64,000 nt of DNA from JBAXTE01 sp964653595 (GTDB lineage Bacteria; Bacteroidota; Bacteroidia; Bacteroidales; WCHB1-69): assembly GCA_964653595.1 (NCBI GenBank), contig CAZZHH010000011.1, positions 1 to 64,000 of the forward strand, written 5' to 3'. A model generated the notes under the pieces. That model saw only the letters and a list, made by a program, of their open reading frames with translations, made no database searches and was not told the DNA's origin. Position numbers and translations under genes: made by a program. Shown here in pieces: positions 8,618 to 17,941 of the stretch (positions are counted from its first letter, which is position 1; the number at the start of each line of letters is the position of its first letter).

Positions 8618-11521
8618 TTAATAACCAAAAATATCCTGTTGGCTTAATTTGATCACCTCTCCATATTTTGCAAGTGCATTAAAATCGAAATCTTTTTCGT
8701 TGCCCAAAATTAAATATGTTTTAGTTTTATCTTTTAGATATTTATTTGAAAATGAAACGACGTCTTTCAATGTCATATTAGGAATTTTTTCAAATAATTC
8801 TTTTCTATTATCAGAAGTATATCCCATTTTTTGAGCATTCAAATAAGTCCAAATTATACTCATTTTAGCAATACGTTCGGTTCTAATCTTATTTAAAATT
8901 CCCTCTTTGGATAAATTAAAAGACAATTCGCTCTCTGGCATGCTATTATACAACTCGTTGTATGCATCAAAAGCGTCAATTACTTTATCATTTTGAGTAG
9001 CAATAAAAGCATTGTTAATATAAAAATCAGTAGGTTTATCGGGAGTTTGAAAAGTTGCTCTAGCTGTATATGCTAACGATCTTTTTTCGCGTAACTCTTG
9101 AAAAACAATTGCATTCATACTACCTCCAAAATAACTATTAAACAACGCCACTGATGCTGTAAGATTTACATCAAAAGGCACACTTTTCATAATTTGTTGA
9201 ATGTACGACTGTTTAGCGTCATAATGAACAAAATACACTTTGTTTTTATCTGTATTTTGTGGCACAAATTTCGAAATCACTTCAGGTTTTCTCATGGTTC
9301 TCATGATAGAATGATGAGTATTAATGATTGTTGTAAACTCATTAGCTTTTACTGGACCATAGTACAATACAGAGTGTTGGAATTTTAACAGATTTTTGAT
9401 AGCTTGAATTAAAGTCTCTGGTGTAAGAGCTTTCAACTCAACATCCGAAAGAATGTATCTTGCAGGAGAATTTGGTCCATAAGTAGCATAGCTAACCAAT
9501 CTATTAAAATTTTGTTGTTGATTTAATTTTGCATTTTTTCTCTCTTTAAATACATCTTCCACCAAATTAGTAAGCGCTTCTTTATTTGGTTGCATGTCAG
9601 AAAGAATTAATTCAGCTAAGTTGATAGCTTTCACCATATTTTCACTCAGCCCCGATAGGGTAATATAGGTTTCATCATCGTTAGAAGAAATTCCAAAGCT
9701 GCAAGCCAATTTATAAAACTCTTGTTGAATTGCTTCTGCCGACATTTTGGAGGTTCCTAAATAAGGGAGATAAGAGGCTGCTAACTTCAAATTTTTATCA
9801 TGTAATGTGCCAATTTTGAAATAATAATAAAGAGTGAAGGTATTATTATCTACGTTTTGATTATATAAAATTTCGACATTACTTTTAGCAGTTAATTTCA
9901 CCAAATCTTTATTGAAATCTACAAATACAGGTTCTATCTCTTTAATTTTAGAAGCTTTAATTTTTTTAGAGAAATCAGACTCTGCATTTCTGTTGATCAC
10001 AATAGGAGTAATTTTTGGCTTAGAAACTTTGTCTACATCTGCAGGTTTACCTTGTCTCTTATTTACAACAACATAATTGTTGTGTAAATTTTTATTTGCA
10101 AAATCAACAATATCCTTTTTTGTAATTTTTTTAAGTTCATCAAGCCACATCACTTCATCTTTCCACGATATACATTTTAAAAAGGCAGAGTTAAGAGCCA
10201 TCCCTTTTCCTTGAATCGTCTCCAGCTGTTTGATTTTTCTTAGTGTAAAGTTTGAGATAGCTGCATCCGTAAGCCAGTCAGCAAAATCCCCTTTTTTGAG
10301 TTTTTCAACTTCGGCCAACAATAAAGTTTTTAAATCTTCCAAGGATTGTCCTTCTTTTGGTTTTGCAGATAGGATGAGAGAAGAATAGTCATTCAAAATA
10401 TATGCCGATGATCCAGCATCTAATGCAAGCTGCTTTTGATTGATATCAATATCTATCAAGCCCGCTTTCCCGTTGGAAAGTATTTCATCTATCAAAGTTA
10501 TCATCATTGCATCGCGACTAGAAGCTCCGTCAAAACGATACGCAATACGCATATTTTCAGCATCTAAGCCAATTACTTCCCGAATGATTGGAGCCTGGAT
10601 TGGGGTCTCCTTTTGAAAAGTAAATGCAGGTACTGAAGATGGTTTTAATTTTCCAAAAGTTTGATCTATGATTGCGATTGCTTCATCAGAATTTACATCA
10701 CCCACGATGGTAACTGCCATATTATTAGGAACGTAGTATTTAGCAAAAAACTCACGAATATTTTTCATGGAAGGATTTTTTAGATGCTCTTGTTCGCCCA
10801 AAGTAGTCTGTTTTCCGTAGGGATGATTTGGGAAAAGTGCTTTAAACATAGCATCGTTGGCTTTTCTTCCATCGTTGGTGAGAGACATGTTTTTCTCTTC
10901 ATACACTGTTTCCAATTCTGTATGAAATAATCGCAATACATTATTTCCAAAGCGGTCTGCTTGAATTGTTGCCCAATTTTGTAATTGATTGGAAGGAATA
11001 TTCTCAATATACACTGTGTAGTCGTTGGATGTACCAGCATTTGTACCTTGAGAGCCAATCGCTTTCATGAGCTTATCATATTCATTGGGGATCGCTAATT
11101 TAGAAGCCTCATACGACAAACTGTCAATCTGTTTATAAATGGCAGCACGCTTTTCTTCATTTTTTTCATTTCTATAGATTTCAAACAATGCTTCTATTGC
11201 CTCAATCATGGGTTTTTCTTTTTCCCAATTAGTGGTCCCAAAACTGGGTGTTCCTTTAAACATCATGTGTTCAAAATAGTGAGCCAGACCGGTAGTCTCA
11301 GCTGGGTCATTTTTACTCCCTGCCCTCACCCCTACGTATGTTTGAATCCGAGGAGCCTCTTTGCTTTCAGAAATAAAAACTTTTAGACCATTAGCTAGAG
11401 TGTAAATTCTAGTTTTTAATGGATCATTGGGTACCGTTTCGTAGGTATACTTTTGCTGAGCAAACGATGTTGTAAAACCAATCATTACAACGAACAGAAG
11501 AAAACGAATCATTTTTTGCAT
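8618..11521 (-). CDS. Secreted M16 family zinc metalloprotease (two-lobed)
   Basis: This pitrilysin-type peptidase is exported to the envelope; residues 1-21 form a signal peptide ending in TTSFAQQ. The inverted zinc motif HYFEH is at 81-85 within LAHYFEHMMFKGTP, and the third ligand region ELETVYEEKNMSL follows about 130 residues later. The 967 residues contain two M16 halves; the second is inactive, as usual, and includes the RELREKRSLAYTA-type segment (here FQELREKRSLAYTAR). A consensus promoter lies at 11568-11597. The substrate is unknown. Confidence 0.92.
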   Translation of the reverse strand: MQKMIRFLLFVVMIGFTTSFAQQKYTYETVPNDPLKTRIYTLANGLKVFISESKEAPRIQTYVGVRAGSKNDPAETTGLAHYFEHMMFKGTPSFGTTNWEKEKPMIEAIEALFEIYRNEKNEEKRAAIYKQIDSLSYEASKLAIPNEYDKLMKAIGSQGTNAGTSNDYTVYIENIPSNQLQNWATIQADRFGNNVLRLFHTELETVYEEKNMSLTNDGRKANDAMFKALFPNHPYGKQTTLGEQEHLKNPSMKNIREFFAKYYVPNNMAVTIVGDVNSDEAIAIIDQTFGKLKPSSVPAFTFQKETPIQAPIIREVIGLDAENMRIAYRFDGASSRDAMMITLIDEILSNGKAGLIDIDINQKQLALDAGSSAYILNDYSSLILSAKPKEGQSLEDLKTLLLAEVEKLKKGDFADWLTDAAISNFTLRKIKQLETIQGKGMALNSAFLKCISWKDEVMWLDELKKITKKDIVDFANKNLHNNYVVVNKRQGKPADVDKVSKPKITPIVINRNAESDFSKKIKASKIKEIEPVFVDFNKDLVKLTAKSNVEILYNQNVDNNTFTLYYYFKIGTLHDKNLKLAASYLPYLGTSKMSAEAIQQEFYKLACSFGISSNDDETYITLSGLSENMVKAINLAELILSDMQPNKEALTNLVEDVFKERKNAKLNQQQNFNRLVSYATYGPNSPARYILSDVELKALTPETLIQAIKNLLKFQHSVLYYGPVKANEFTTIINTHHSIMRTMRKPEVISKFVPQNTDKNKVYFVHYDAKQSYIQQIMKSVPFDVNLTASVALFNSYFGGSMNAIVFQELREKRSLAYTARATFQTPDKPTDFYINNAFIATQNDKVIDAFDAYNELYNSMPESELSFNLSKEGILNKIRTERIAKMSIIWTYLNAQKMGYTSDNRKELFEKIPNMTLKDVVSFSNKYLKDKTKTYLILGNEKDFDFNALAKYGEVIKLSQQDIFGY

Positions 11522-11567
11522 ACAATTATTTAGTTATTTGATTATTAATTACATTGACAATAGCTCA

Positions 11568-11597
11568 CAAAAATAAGAGTTTTCTTTAATATACAAA
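11568..11597 (-). promoter_or_regulatory. Promoter of the M16 protease gene
   Basis: On the minus strand, TTTG (11597-11594), an 18-base spacer and TATTTTTG (11575-11568) match the Bacteroidota consensus. Transcription would start about 40 bases before the ATG at 11521. Confidence 0.6.
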
Positions 11598-11768
11598 AAG
11601 TTATTAGCCAAAATCACACTTTTTCCAACTGTCATAACCTTTAATCTCGATTAACAACCACATTCATACTTTTTTTTAAGATAATGCGTTAACTAATTTA
11701 TACCAAACATCCACAATTATGAAACGAGCCATATAAAATCATTACAATCAAGGGAATGTTTATTGGCG

Positions 11769-11786
11769 TTCTGATAGCTATCGGAA
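11769..11786. repeat. 18-base near-perfect palindrome
   Basis: TTCTGATAGCTATCGGAA is a palindrome apart from one T/G pair (position 4 against 15). It lies 36 bases before the start of the frameshifted outer-membrane gene. The core GATAGCTATC is reminiscent of dispersed palindromes in Bacteroidota; it could also be an operator. Only one copy was noticed here. Confidence 0.5.
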
Positions 11787-11821
11787 TCCTAACGACCTTA
11801 TAATAATAAAAAAATAAATGT

Positions 11822-12441
11822 ATGAAAAAGATAATGCTAATGACACTTCTTTTTTTGACTCACATTTGTGAGGGTCAGGGAATGCCAACCAAAAATTCAG
11901 ATGCCGGAATCTTTTCACTTGGTGTAAGAAGTGCCATTGGCATTGTAAACGATGGTAAATGGCAAACACCGGCATTTGGTACCGGGGGCAATTTCGGTTG
12001 AAATTTGGAAATAGAGTCAATACCGAATGGTTTGCCGACTTTTTAACGGCTGATTTAGCTGATTTTGGCTACAGAACCGACATTCATATCGGATGGAGCG
12101 TTATGTACTATTTATTAAACAAACCTAACTCCTTTTTTAAACCCTATGTTTTGGCAGGCCACTGTTTTGAATATCTAAAATTTTCGGACAACCGCGATGA
12201 GCATAATTTTGCAGAACGATGGAGTTCATCTATACAAGGAGGAGTAGGCACACAAATCAACCTTTCTTCGAGCGTAAACGTGTCCCTTTCTGCACAATAC
12301 ATGTTGCACTTTGGGACAAAAATTGCCTACATTAAGGAGGGAAACAACTCAATCCAATTTTTGAAATCCAAGAATTCGGGAATACACGACCATATTTTAA
12401 TTGCATTAAGTATTAACTATAAAATTGCTGACTTATGGTAA
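11822..12441 (+). pseudogene. Outer-membrane beta-barrel protein, broken by a one-base frameshift
   Basis: An ATG at 11822 opens a signal peptide (MKKIMLMTLLFLTHICEGQG) and a barrel-like start, SLGVRSAIGIVNDGKWQTPAFGTGG. The frame then hits TGA at 11999-12001. The +2 frame continues with QFRLKFGNRVNTEWFADF and a barrel-like C-terminus to the stop at 12439-12441. Adding one G to the G5 run at 11984-11988 joins both into one protein of about 206 residues reading GTGG-QFRLKFG. A sequencing error, a true mutation or phase variation would all fit. The last bases overlap the start of the next gene at 12435, so the two form an operon. Confidence 0.7.
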
Positions 12442-13028
12442 GAAATATTTTAATAATATGCTTGGTTGCATTTTCAGAAATTGGTATTTCGCAAAAAGAT
12501 ACTATTTTATCGAGAATACTACCCATAAAATTCAATGCAACATTAGCACAAGGGTTCATGATATACAACAAAACTCAAAATGTATATCTAGATGCATCTG
12601 CGGAATATTACACTCAACAAAATGTAAGTATAGGTACAAATTTACTGAATTACATAGATTCTAGGGGCTCATCGCCATCCTTAAAAAGCAGTCAAACATT
12701 TCTTATCGGGACATTCTATCATATCGTCAACCATTCCCACGATATATCTATAGGCATTCAACCTGGATTATCGTATTTGCTTCCTACTTACAATATCCCA
12801 TTAGAAACTAATATTTCTCAAATTACAATTCCAACACATTATAAATCAAGAATAAATCCTGTGTTTTCCATCGGTGCGGGTTACTCGTACTCCTTTTCAA
12901 AATATTGCATTTTTTTCATCAACGGCAGATATTTAATCTCCCGATTTCGATGGAATAACTTAAAATTTGACGAAATAATGATTATGGGAGGACTAGGATT
13001 TCAGATTCCTCAAATAAAAAAGAGATAA
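12435..13028 (+). CDS. Outer-membrane beta-barrel protein, unknown function
   Basis: The 197 residues open with a signal peptide (MVRNILIICLVAFSEIGISQ). They continue with alternating hydrophobic and polar strands ending in IMIMGGLGFQIPQ, typical of small outer-membrane barrels. The start overlaps the previous broken gene by 7 bases, so the pair is probably co-transcribed and related in function. No specific family is recognised. It converges with the TPR gene with only two bases between the stops. Confidence 0.65.
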   Translation: MVRNILIICLVAFSEIGISQKDTILSRILPIKFNATLAQGFMIYNKTQNVYLDASAEYYTQQNVSIGTNLLNYIDSRGSSPSLKSSQTFLIGTFYHIVNHSHDISIGIQPGLSYLLPTYNIPLETNISQITIPTHYKSRINPVFSIGAGYSYSFSKYCIFFINGRYLISRFRWNNLKFDEIMIMGGLGFQIPQIKKR

Positions 13029-13030
13029 CA

Positions 13031-14218
13031 CTAATAAATTGCTGTTGCTTTATCGTAGTTGAGGTAGGCTTTGTAGTGTTTTTTTGCATTCGAATAATCA
13101 CCTATTTGATAATATGCATAAGTTAGCAACCTTTCATTTTCTTTTAACTCATTAACAGCTCCTAGAGGTAATAATACTTCAATGCTATGCAAAAAATAGT
13201 TGATTGCTTTATGGTACTGATTTTGAAGACGTAAATTTTCGCCTATATAAGTTAATCCAATAGCGGTTTGCCTATGATCATCAAACTCTTCTGCAATTTT
13301 TATCACCCCCGTATACATTTGATTAGACAAATCATATCGTTGTTGGGAACTATACACACTACCAATTACGCCCATGGTAACCATCATTCCAATTCGATCG
13401 TTTAATTGTTCCTTTACAAAAATCGAGTAGTTTAAATACTCCAATGCTTTATTATATTCACCCAAATTCGAATAAGAAAAACCAATATTATTATAGCAAT
13501 TGCTCATAATCCGGAGGTTTTTAAATTGCTTAGCCATAAAAAGGGCAATGTTATGCAATTTAATGGAAAGCTCATGATATCCTAAATCGCTAATTATTGA
13601 GCTTATGCTAACCATTGTTCCATTAAGTACTTTAAAATCATGAATTTTGTATAATACAGTGGCAGAGTTTAAAAAATAGCCCAAGGCTTTTTTGGGGTAT
13701 CCTTTATAATAATATACAATGCCAATGTTTTCGAGGGTTTGGGCAATTCCCAATTGGTCGTCTAACCAAATCTCTAAATCCATATTCTGTTTGTAATAAT
13801 ACAAAGCACTATCAAATTTACTGGTAAGATTATAAGAGTATGCAATATTATTTAAGCAATCTGCAACCCCTCTGAGGTGGTTTTCCTTCTTGAAAACACT
13901 CATGGCCATTCGGTAATTAGCAATTGCTAAATCGATGTCGGATTGAAACATCAACAAGGTTGCTCTATTTTTTAAAGCAAATCCAACACCTTGATTGTAA
14001 TTGCATTTTACGGCAAGAATATAAGCCTGATCCGTTAACAGTTTAGATTTCTCTGCATCTATTTGTTTTAACTCTTCTGCCACTTGAATCAACGAGTCAA
14101 TTTTCATCTTTTCGTAAGCAGTTTGTCCTTGTATACAAGAAGAAATCAAGATAAAAAAAAGGACACAAAACAAAAAACAAACTCTTTTTATACAAAAAAC
14201 GGTTTTCAAAATCTTCAT
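13031..14218 (-). CDS. Exported TPR-repeat protein
   Basis: The protein has 395 residues. An N-terminal hydrophobic segment ending in LISSCIQGQT is either a lipobox (Cys in SSC) or a signal peptide. It is followed by about eight tetratricopeptide repeats, with recognisable units such as ADCLNNIAYSYNLTSKFDSA, NIGIVYYYKGYPKKALGYF and CYNNIGFSYSNLGEYNKALE. Bacteroidota TPR proteins of this type often continue into a transmembrane helix and a histidine kinase; this one ends right after the repeats. The partner is unknown. Confidence 0.8.
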   Translation of the reverse strand: MKILKTVFCIKRVCFLFCVLFFILISSCIQGQTAYEKMKIDSLIQVAEELKQIDAEKSKLLTDQAYILAVKCNYNQGVGFALKNRATLLMFQSDIDLAIANYRMAMSVFKKENHLRGVADCLNNIAYSYNLTSKFDSALYYYKQNMDLEIWLDDQLGIAQTLENIGIVYYYKGYPKKALGYFLNSATVLYKIHDFKVLNGTMVSISSIISDLGYHELSIKLHNIALFMAKQFKNLRIMSNCYNNIGFSYSNLGEYNKALEYLNYSIFVKEQLNDRIGMMVTMGVIGSVYSSQQRYDLSNQMYTGVIKIAEEFDDHRQTAIGLTYIGENLRLQNQYHKAINYFLHSIEVLLPLGAVNELKENERLLTYAYYQIGDYSNAKKHYKAYLNYDKATAIY

Positions 14219-14274
14219 ATATGCTTAAAATTAATACAGTAAATACCCGACATTAAAAATGATAGTAAAATAAT

Positions 14275-15204
14275 TTATTGTGTTGTTAAATAAGGAATTA
14301 GCTTTTGATATAATTCGTCGTAAATAAGTGCAGCATCTCTTATTTGTGTGACGGATGTGTATCGTCCAATTTTTTTTCGATGTACCACAATAGATTTAGC
14401 CATATATAGATCTAGATATGGATGTTTTACCATATCCTTTACTTCTGCAGTGTTGATATTTAATAACTTAACTTTTGATTTATCGAGTGTAAAATAGGTT
14501 CGAATTTTTGAGAATTTCAAACTATCAATTCCAAAGATCTCTTCTAGTTGATTTACATTATAAAAGCCGCCAAGTTTTTCTCGATGTTGAACGATGCGAC
14601 GAGCTAATGCCATACCAATGCCTGGAATCTTTTGAAGTTCAAGAGAGTCGGCACTGTTGATTTCCATAACAGCTTGCGCAAATTTAATTTTTTTCACACT
14701 GCTTTTAGAGATTGTATCAACAGGGATAGTGATATATGGTTCCAATATAGCAAACTCCTCGGCAGAAATGGAATACATCTTTTTTAAATCTTCCTTCGTT
14801 TTGAACTTGCCTCCTTTTGACTCAAAATTTTTAATTGATTTTATCTGTTTTTCTGTAAGTCCCATCTCTTTCCACAGCTCCACTGATAAATTATTAGGAT
14901 TAAAGGGAAAAGGAGTTAACTCATTTTTCATGATCGATTTATCAACTTCAAAAAAGGATACCTCGTCGTACTTTTTATTATTCCAACTTTTACGAGCCAA
15001 TGCAATAGAGTCTTTTAAGAATTGTTGACGTATTTCAAAATTAGAAACTTTCTTTGCAAAAGTTGGGTCTGAATAATCATCCTTTCGTGATACGTTGGAA
15101 AAAACAATATTTAGCATCATGATTAAAGTCAATATGATTAACAAAAAAACGACTCCTCTGAACTCAGATTTTCCAAACTCAAAAAAATTCTTGAACTTAT
15201 GCAT
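14275..15204 (-). CDS. Helix-hairpin-helix protein, ComEA-like, membrane anchored
   Basis: The 309 residues start with one N-terminal transmembrane helix (about 17-35). They contain two or three helix-hairpin-helix motifs: IKSIKNFESKGGKFKTKEDL near 120-140, INSADSLELQKIPGIGMALA near 180-200, and LNINTAEVKDMVKHPYLDLY near 245-265. The family binds DNA without sequence preference; ComEA members work in DNA uptake, but no competence genes are nearby. It is 12 bases behind the metS-like gene and probably shares the symporter transcript. Confidence 0.82.
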   Translation of the reverse strand: MHKFKNFFEFGKSEFRGVVFLLIILTLIMMLNIVFSNVSRKDDYSDPTFAKKVSNFEIRQQFLKDSIALARKSWNNKKYDEVSFFEVDKSIMKNELTPFPFNPNNLSVELWKEMGLTEKQIKSIKNFESKGGKFKTKEDLKKMYSISAEEFAILEPYITIPVDTISKSSVKKIKFAQAVMEINSADSLELQKIPGIGMALARRIVQHREKLGGFYNVNQLEEIFGIDSLKFSKIRTYFTLDKSKVKLLNINTAEVKDMVKHPYLDLYMAKSIVVHRKKIGRYTSVTQIRDAALIYDELYQKLIPYLTTQ

Positions 15205-15216
15205 CTTTTTAATCGT

Positions 15217-15321
15217 CTATTTGTTGGGTTTTGCAAACAGAACTTTAAAAAAGAAGTACAAAGTAAAAGCTGTAACAACAACTTGTACGGTTATCATCCA
15301 ATAAAGTGCTTCGTTATTCAT
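15217..15321 (-). CDS. metS: MetS-type small subunit of an NSS symporter (34 residues)
   Basis: This very short gene has one predicted membrane helix. It begins MNNEALYWMITVQVVVTAFT and ends LYFFFKVLFAKPNK. Its ATG follows the symporter stop codon by one base (TAA-T-ATG), so it is translationally coupled. In Corynebacterium the NSS methionine importer MetP needs such a small partner, MetS. Size, single helix, charged tail and position match that family. The assignment rests on context and pattern, not on an alignment. Confidence 0.75.
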   Translation of the reverse strand: MNNEALYWMITVQVVVTAFTLYFFFKVLFAKPNK

Positions 15322-15322
15322 A

Positions 15323-17158
15323 TTATATATTATTTGTAAGTTTTTTTGAATATTTTTTTGCAGCACCATACACTAATATACAGAACCCAATAAAGGTAAA
15401 AAGCAAAATCAACCGCGACATATCAATAAATAGAATGTTATTTACAATATTTCCATCATAAAGTGGGTCTCCTACTTTAAGAACATCACCCTCTTTTATC
15501 CTAAGCATGCAATTACTAGGAAACTCTATATTGGTTATCGTTTCGGTTCCATTCATATTTTTAGCAATCATGATAAAATTGCGTTCATTTTTGGATTCGA
15601 GACCTTTATACACGCCTTCCATTTCGGAATAATAGGTGTTTGCAAAATAGGCACTATTTGGGCCAATATCTTTATGCATGATTTTTCCAACCACCGATTC
15701 TTTATCCAACGACCACCCGGAGAGACTAATTTTAGTCCAGTCATTATCTTTGGGACTAATAAGTGCACCTACGAATATTATTATCAATAAAATAGGAGTA
15801 ATGAATTTGATAATATACTTATAACAGACGGGAATTTTTAATTCTGCGGCGTAGGTAATTTCTATCCATCCTTTTTTCATCCCAAAGAACCAGGCAAACA
15901 GAATAGTCTCAAGCATTGCAAAGGTAAAGAGAGCAACAGTACCTCCCCAATAATCATATTCGTCAAAAACCCCTTTTTGAAAAAACAATACGGTTGGCAA
16001 ACCTAGGGCAAGTATTAGAAATCCAAAAGCTCTTGCTGCTTTTTTTCTAGACCATCCATATTCGTCTTGAAAAAAGCCCAAAACAGGAGTCCCCATGGCG
16101 AGAGAAGAGGTAATACCTGCAAAAAACAGCAAACCAAAAAAAGCGACACCAGCTATAACAGACATTACCTCACCCCATTGTTGAAATAAAAATGGCATCG
16201 TTCTGAACCCTAATCCTAATCCACCCATTTTTACGAGTTCAGTAACTTTATCAACGCCCAAATAGCCAATAGCGATAGAAGTAATGATGGTTCCTCCCAA
16301 TACAATCTCCACAAATTCATTCATAAATCCGGCTGACATAGAATTAAGCGCGATATCATCCTTTTTTTTCATATAAGACGCATAACATTGAATCGTTCCC
16401 ATGCCAACGGAAAGAGTAAAAAATATTTGACCAGCAGCTGCAAACCATACTTTGGGGTCGAGTAAGGAGCTATAATTGGGTGTCCACAAAAAACTCAAAC
16501 CAACCCAACCATCGTTGATGGCATTGTTCTCGCCCTCTCTAATCATTACCCCTTTGATAGCCAAAAAAAGACCAAATATAATCAACAAAGGCATTCCAAT
16601 TTTTACAGCTTTTTCAACGCCGTTGCTTAAGCCCTTACTCAGAATCCACACATTTAAGGTCAAACAAAGAATATAAAAAACAACTGCCTCGTATGGAATT
16701 CCGGATGTACTGTGAGCTACGTCTAAATAAGAGTCGAAAAAGGATGAAATCTCATGTTGGTTCATTCCTTTAAAAGTTCCAATTACAGAATGCCAAATAT
16801 AAGATATTGTCCAGCTTTCTAAATAACAATAATAAGCAGCGATAGCTAGGTTTGAAAAAATTCCAAAAACGCCCACATACTTCCACACCTTTTTCTTATC
16901 CATTTTATCTAAAATAAACGGAGTAGAATGATGTCCTAATGCACCGCCAAATCTTCCGGTAGACCATTCAATCAGCAACAAAGGAATACCTAATAACAAA
17001 AAAGATACTAAATAGGGAATTATAAAAGCTCCACCTCCATTATTAATGGCCTGTACTGGGAAACGTAAGAAATTCCCAAAACCTACAGCATTGCCGGCCA
17101 TAGCCAAAATTAATCCAATACGAGATCCCCATGATTCAGTTTGTAAGGTCTTATTCAT
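15323..17158 (-). CDS. NSS family sodium-dependent amino-acid transporter (MetP-like)
   Basis: An inner-membrane LeuT-fold symporter that imports an amino acid with sodium. The 611 residues show the family's TM1 signature SRIGLILAMAGNAVGFGNFL (about 11-30), RFPVQAINNGGGAFIIPYL, and IPLLLIEWSTGRFGG. About 12 helices are followed by a soluble periplasmic insert before the last helix (about 470-580), which is longer than in LeuT. The adjacent MetS-like subunit suggests a MetP-type carrier for methionine or other hydrophobic amino acids; the substrate is inferred only. Confidence 0.9.
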   Translation of the reverse strand: MNKTLQTESWGSRIGLILAMAGNAVGFGNFLRFPVQAINNGGGAFIIPYLVSFLLLGIPLLLIEWSTGRFGGALGHHSTPFILDKMDKKKVWKYVGVFGIFSNLAIAAYYCYLESWTISYIWHSVIGTFKGMNQHEISSFFDSYLDVAHSTSGIPYEAVVFYILCLTLNVWILSKGLSNGVEKAVKIGMPLLIIFGLFLAIKGVMIREGENNAINDGWVGLSFLWTPNYSSLLDPKVWFAAAGQIFFTLSVGMGTIQCYASYMKKKDDIALNSMSAGFMNEFVEIVLGGTIITSIAIGYLGVDKVTELVKMGGLGLGFRTMPFLFQQWGEVMSVIAGVAFFGLLFFAGITSSLAMGTPVLGFFQDEYGWSRKKAARAFGFLILALGLPTVLFFQKGVFDEYDYWGGTVALFTFAMLETILFAWFFGMKKGWIEITYAAELKIPVCYKYIIKFITPILLIIIFVGALISPKDNDWTKISLSGWSLDKESVVGKIMHKDIGPNSAYFANTYYSEMEGVYKGLESKNERNFIMIAKNMNGTETITNIEFPSNCMLRIKEGDVLKVGDPLYDGNIVNNILFIDMSRLILLFTFIGFCILVYGAAKKYSKKLTNNI

Positions 17159-17240
17159 AAGCGCATTCTTTTAATCATGCTAAATTATGGATAATAAAAA
17201 TGTTTACAAAATAATTTTTAATAAAACCTTTTCTCCTATT

Positions 17241-17828
17241 TCATAATAACCAGTTTTTTTTCTTACACAAAAGATAGAAAAAATAGGTAGCTATCATCCC
17301 AAAAATAGCTCCTGCCAACACATCTGTAAAATAATGAACACCACAATGAATTCTCGAATAACCAACCAAAAAAGCCCAAACAATGAAAAAAATATTTAAA
17401 TAGCGATTTTTGAAAAGTAAATATATTGCAAATGCCAATGTTACAGCCGTCATAGTGTGGCCCGAGGGAAAAGAAGAGCTGCCTCCTACGGATATTTTTT
17501 CGACAAAATCAAGAACTGCAAACGGTCTAACACGATCAAATGTATTTTTTAACAAAAAAGATAAAAACCCATTAATTATCAATACTATAAGCAAAAATAG
17601 ACCTTTGTTTTTAACTGTTTTATCTTTTCGATACCATCCACAAATTAGGACGCTCAAAGGAATGATGAAATGAATATATTCTGCCGAAAAACTAGTGGCA
17701 ATAAAAAAATCATCCAACGATTTTATTCTATTCCCATTAATTTGTCTAATAATCTCTACATCTAAATTTGCAGCATATACAAAGATCAAACAACCTATCA
17801 ATATGGATACAAAAATCACTCTCTTCAT
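17241..17828 (-). CDS. PAP2 family membrane phosphatase
   Basis: An integral membrane lipid phosphatase with about 6 helices in 195 residues. The three catalytic motifs are visible: KNTFDRVRPF (KxxxxxxRP), SSFPSGHTM (PSGH) and GYSRIHCGVHYFTDVLAG (SRxxxxxHxxxD). Substrates in the family include undecaprenyl diphosphate and phosphatidylglycerol phosphate; which applies here cannot be read from the sequence. Two in-frame ATGs exist (17834 and 17828). A -7 element TACCTTTG at 17843-17850 leaves almost no leader for the first, so 17828 is preferred. Confidence 0.88.
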   Translation of the reverse strand: MKRVIFVSILIGCLIFVYAANLDVEIIRQINGNRIKSLDDFFIATSFSAEYIHFIIPLSVLICGWYRKDKTVKNKGLFLLIVLIINGFLSFLLKNTFDRVRPFAVLDFVEKISVGGSSSFPSGHTMTAVTLAFAIYLLFKNRYLNIFFIVWAFLVGYSRIHCGVHYFTDVLAGAIFGMIATYFFYLLCKKKNWLL

Positions 17829-17941
17829 ACACATTTTTTTTGCAAAGGTATTGAAATTAACTTTGTTTTATTGTTTTGGCCAATGGCTTTTTTTCACTAA
17901 GTTTGCATCCGTTAAAATAAACCAAACAAACTCGGTAAAAA

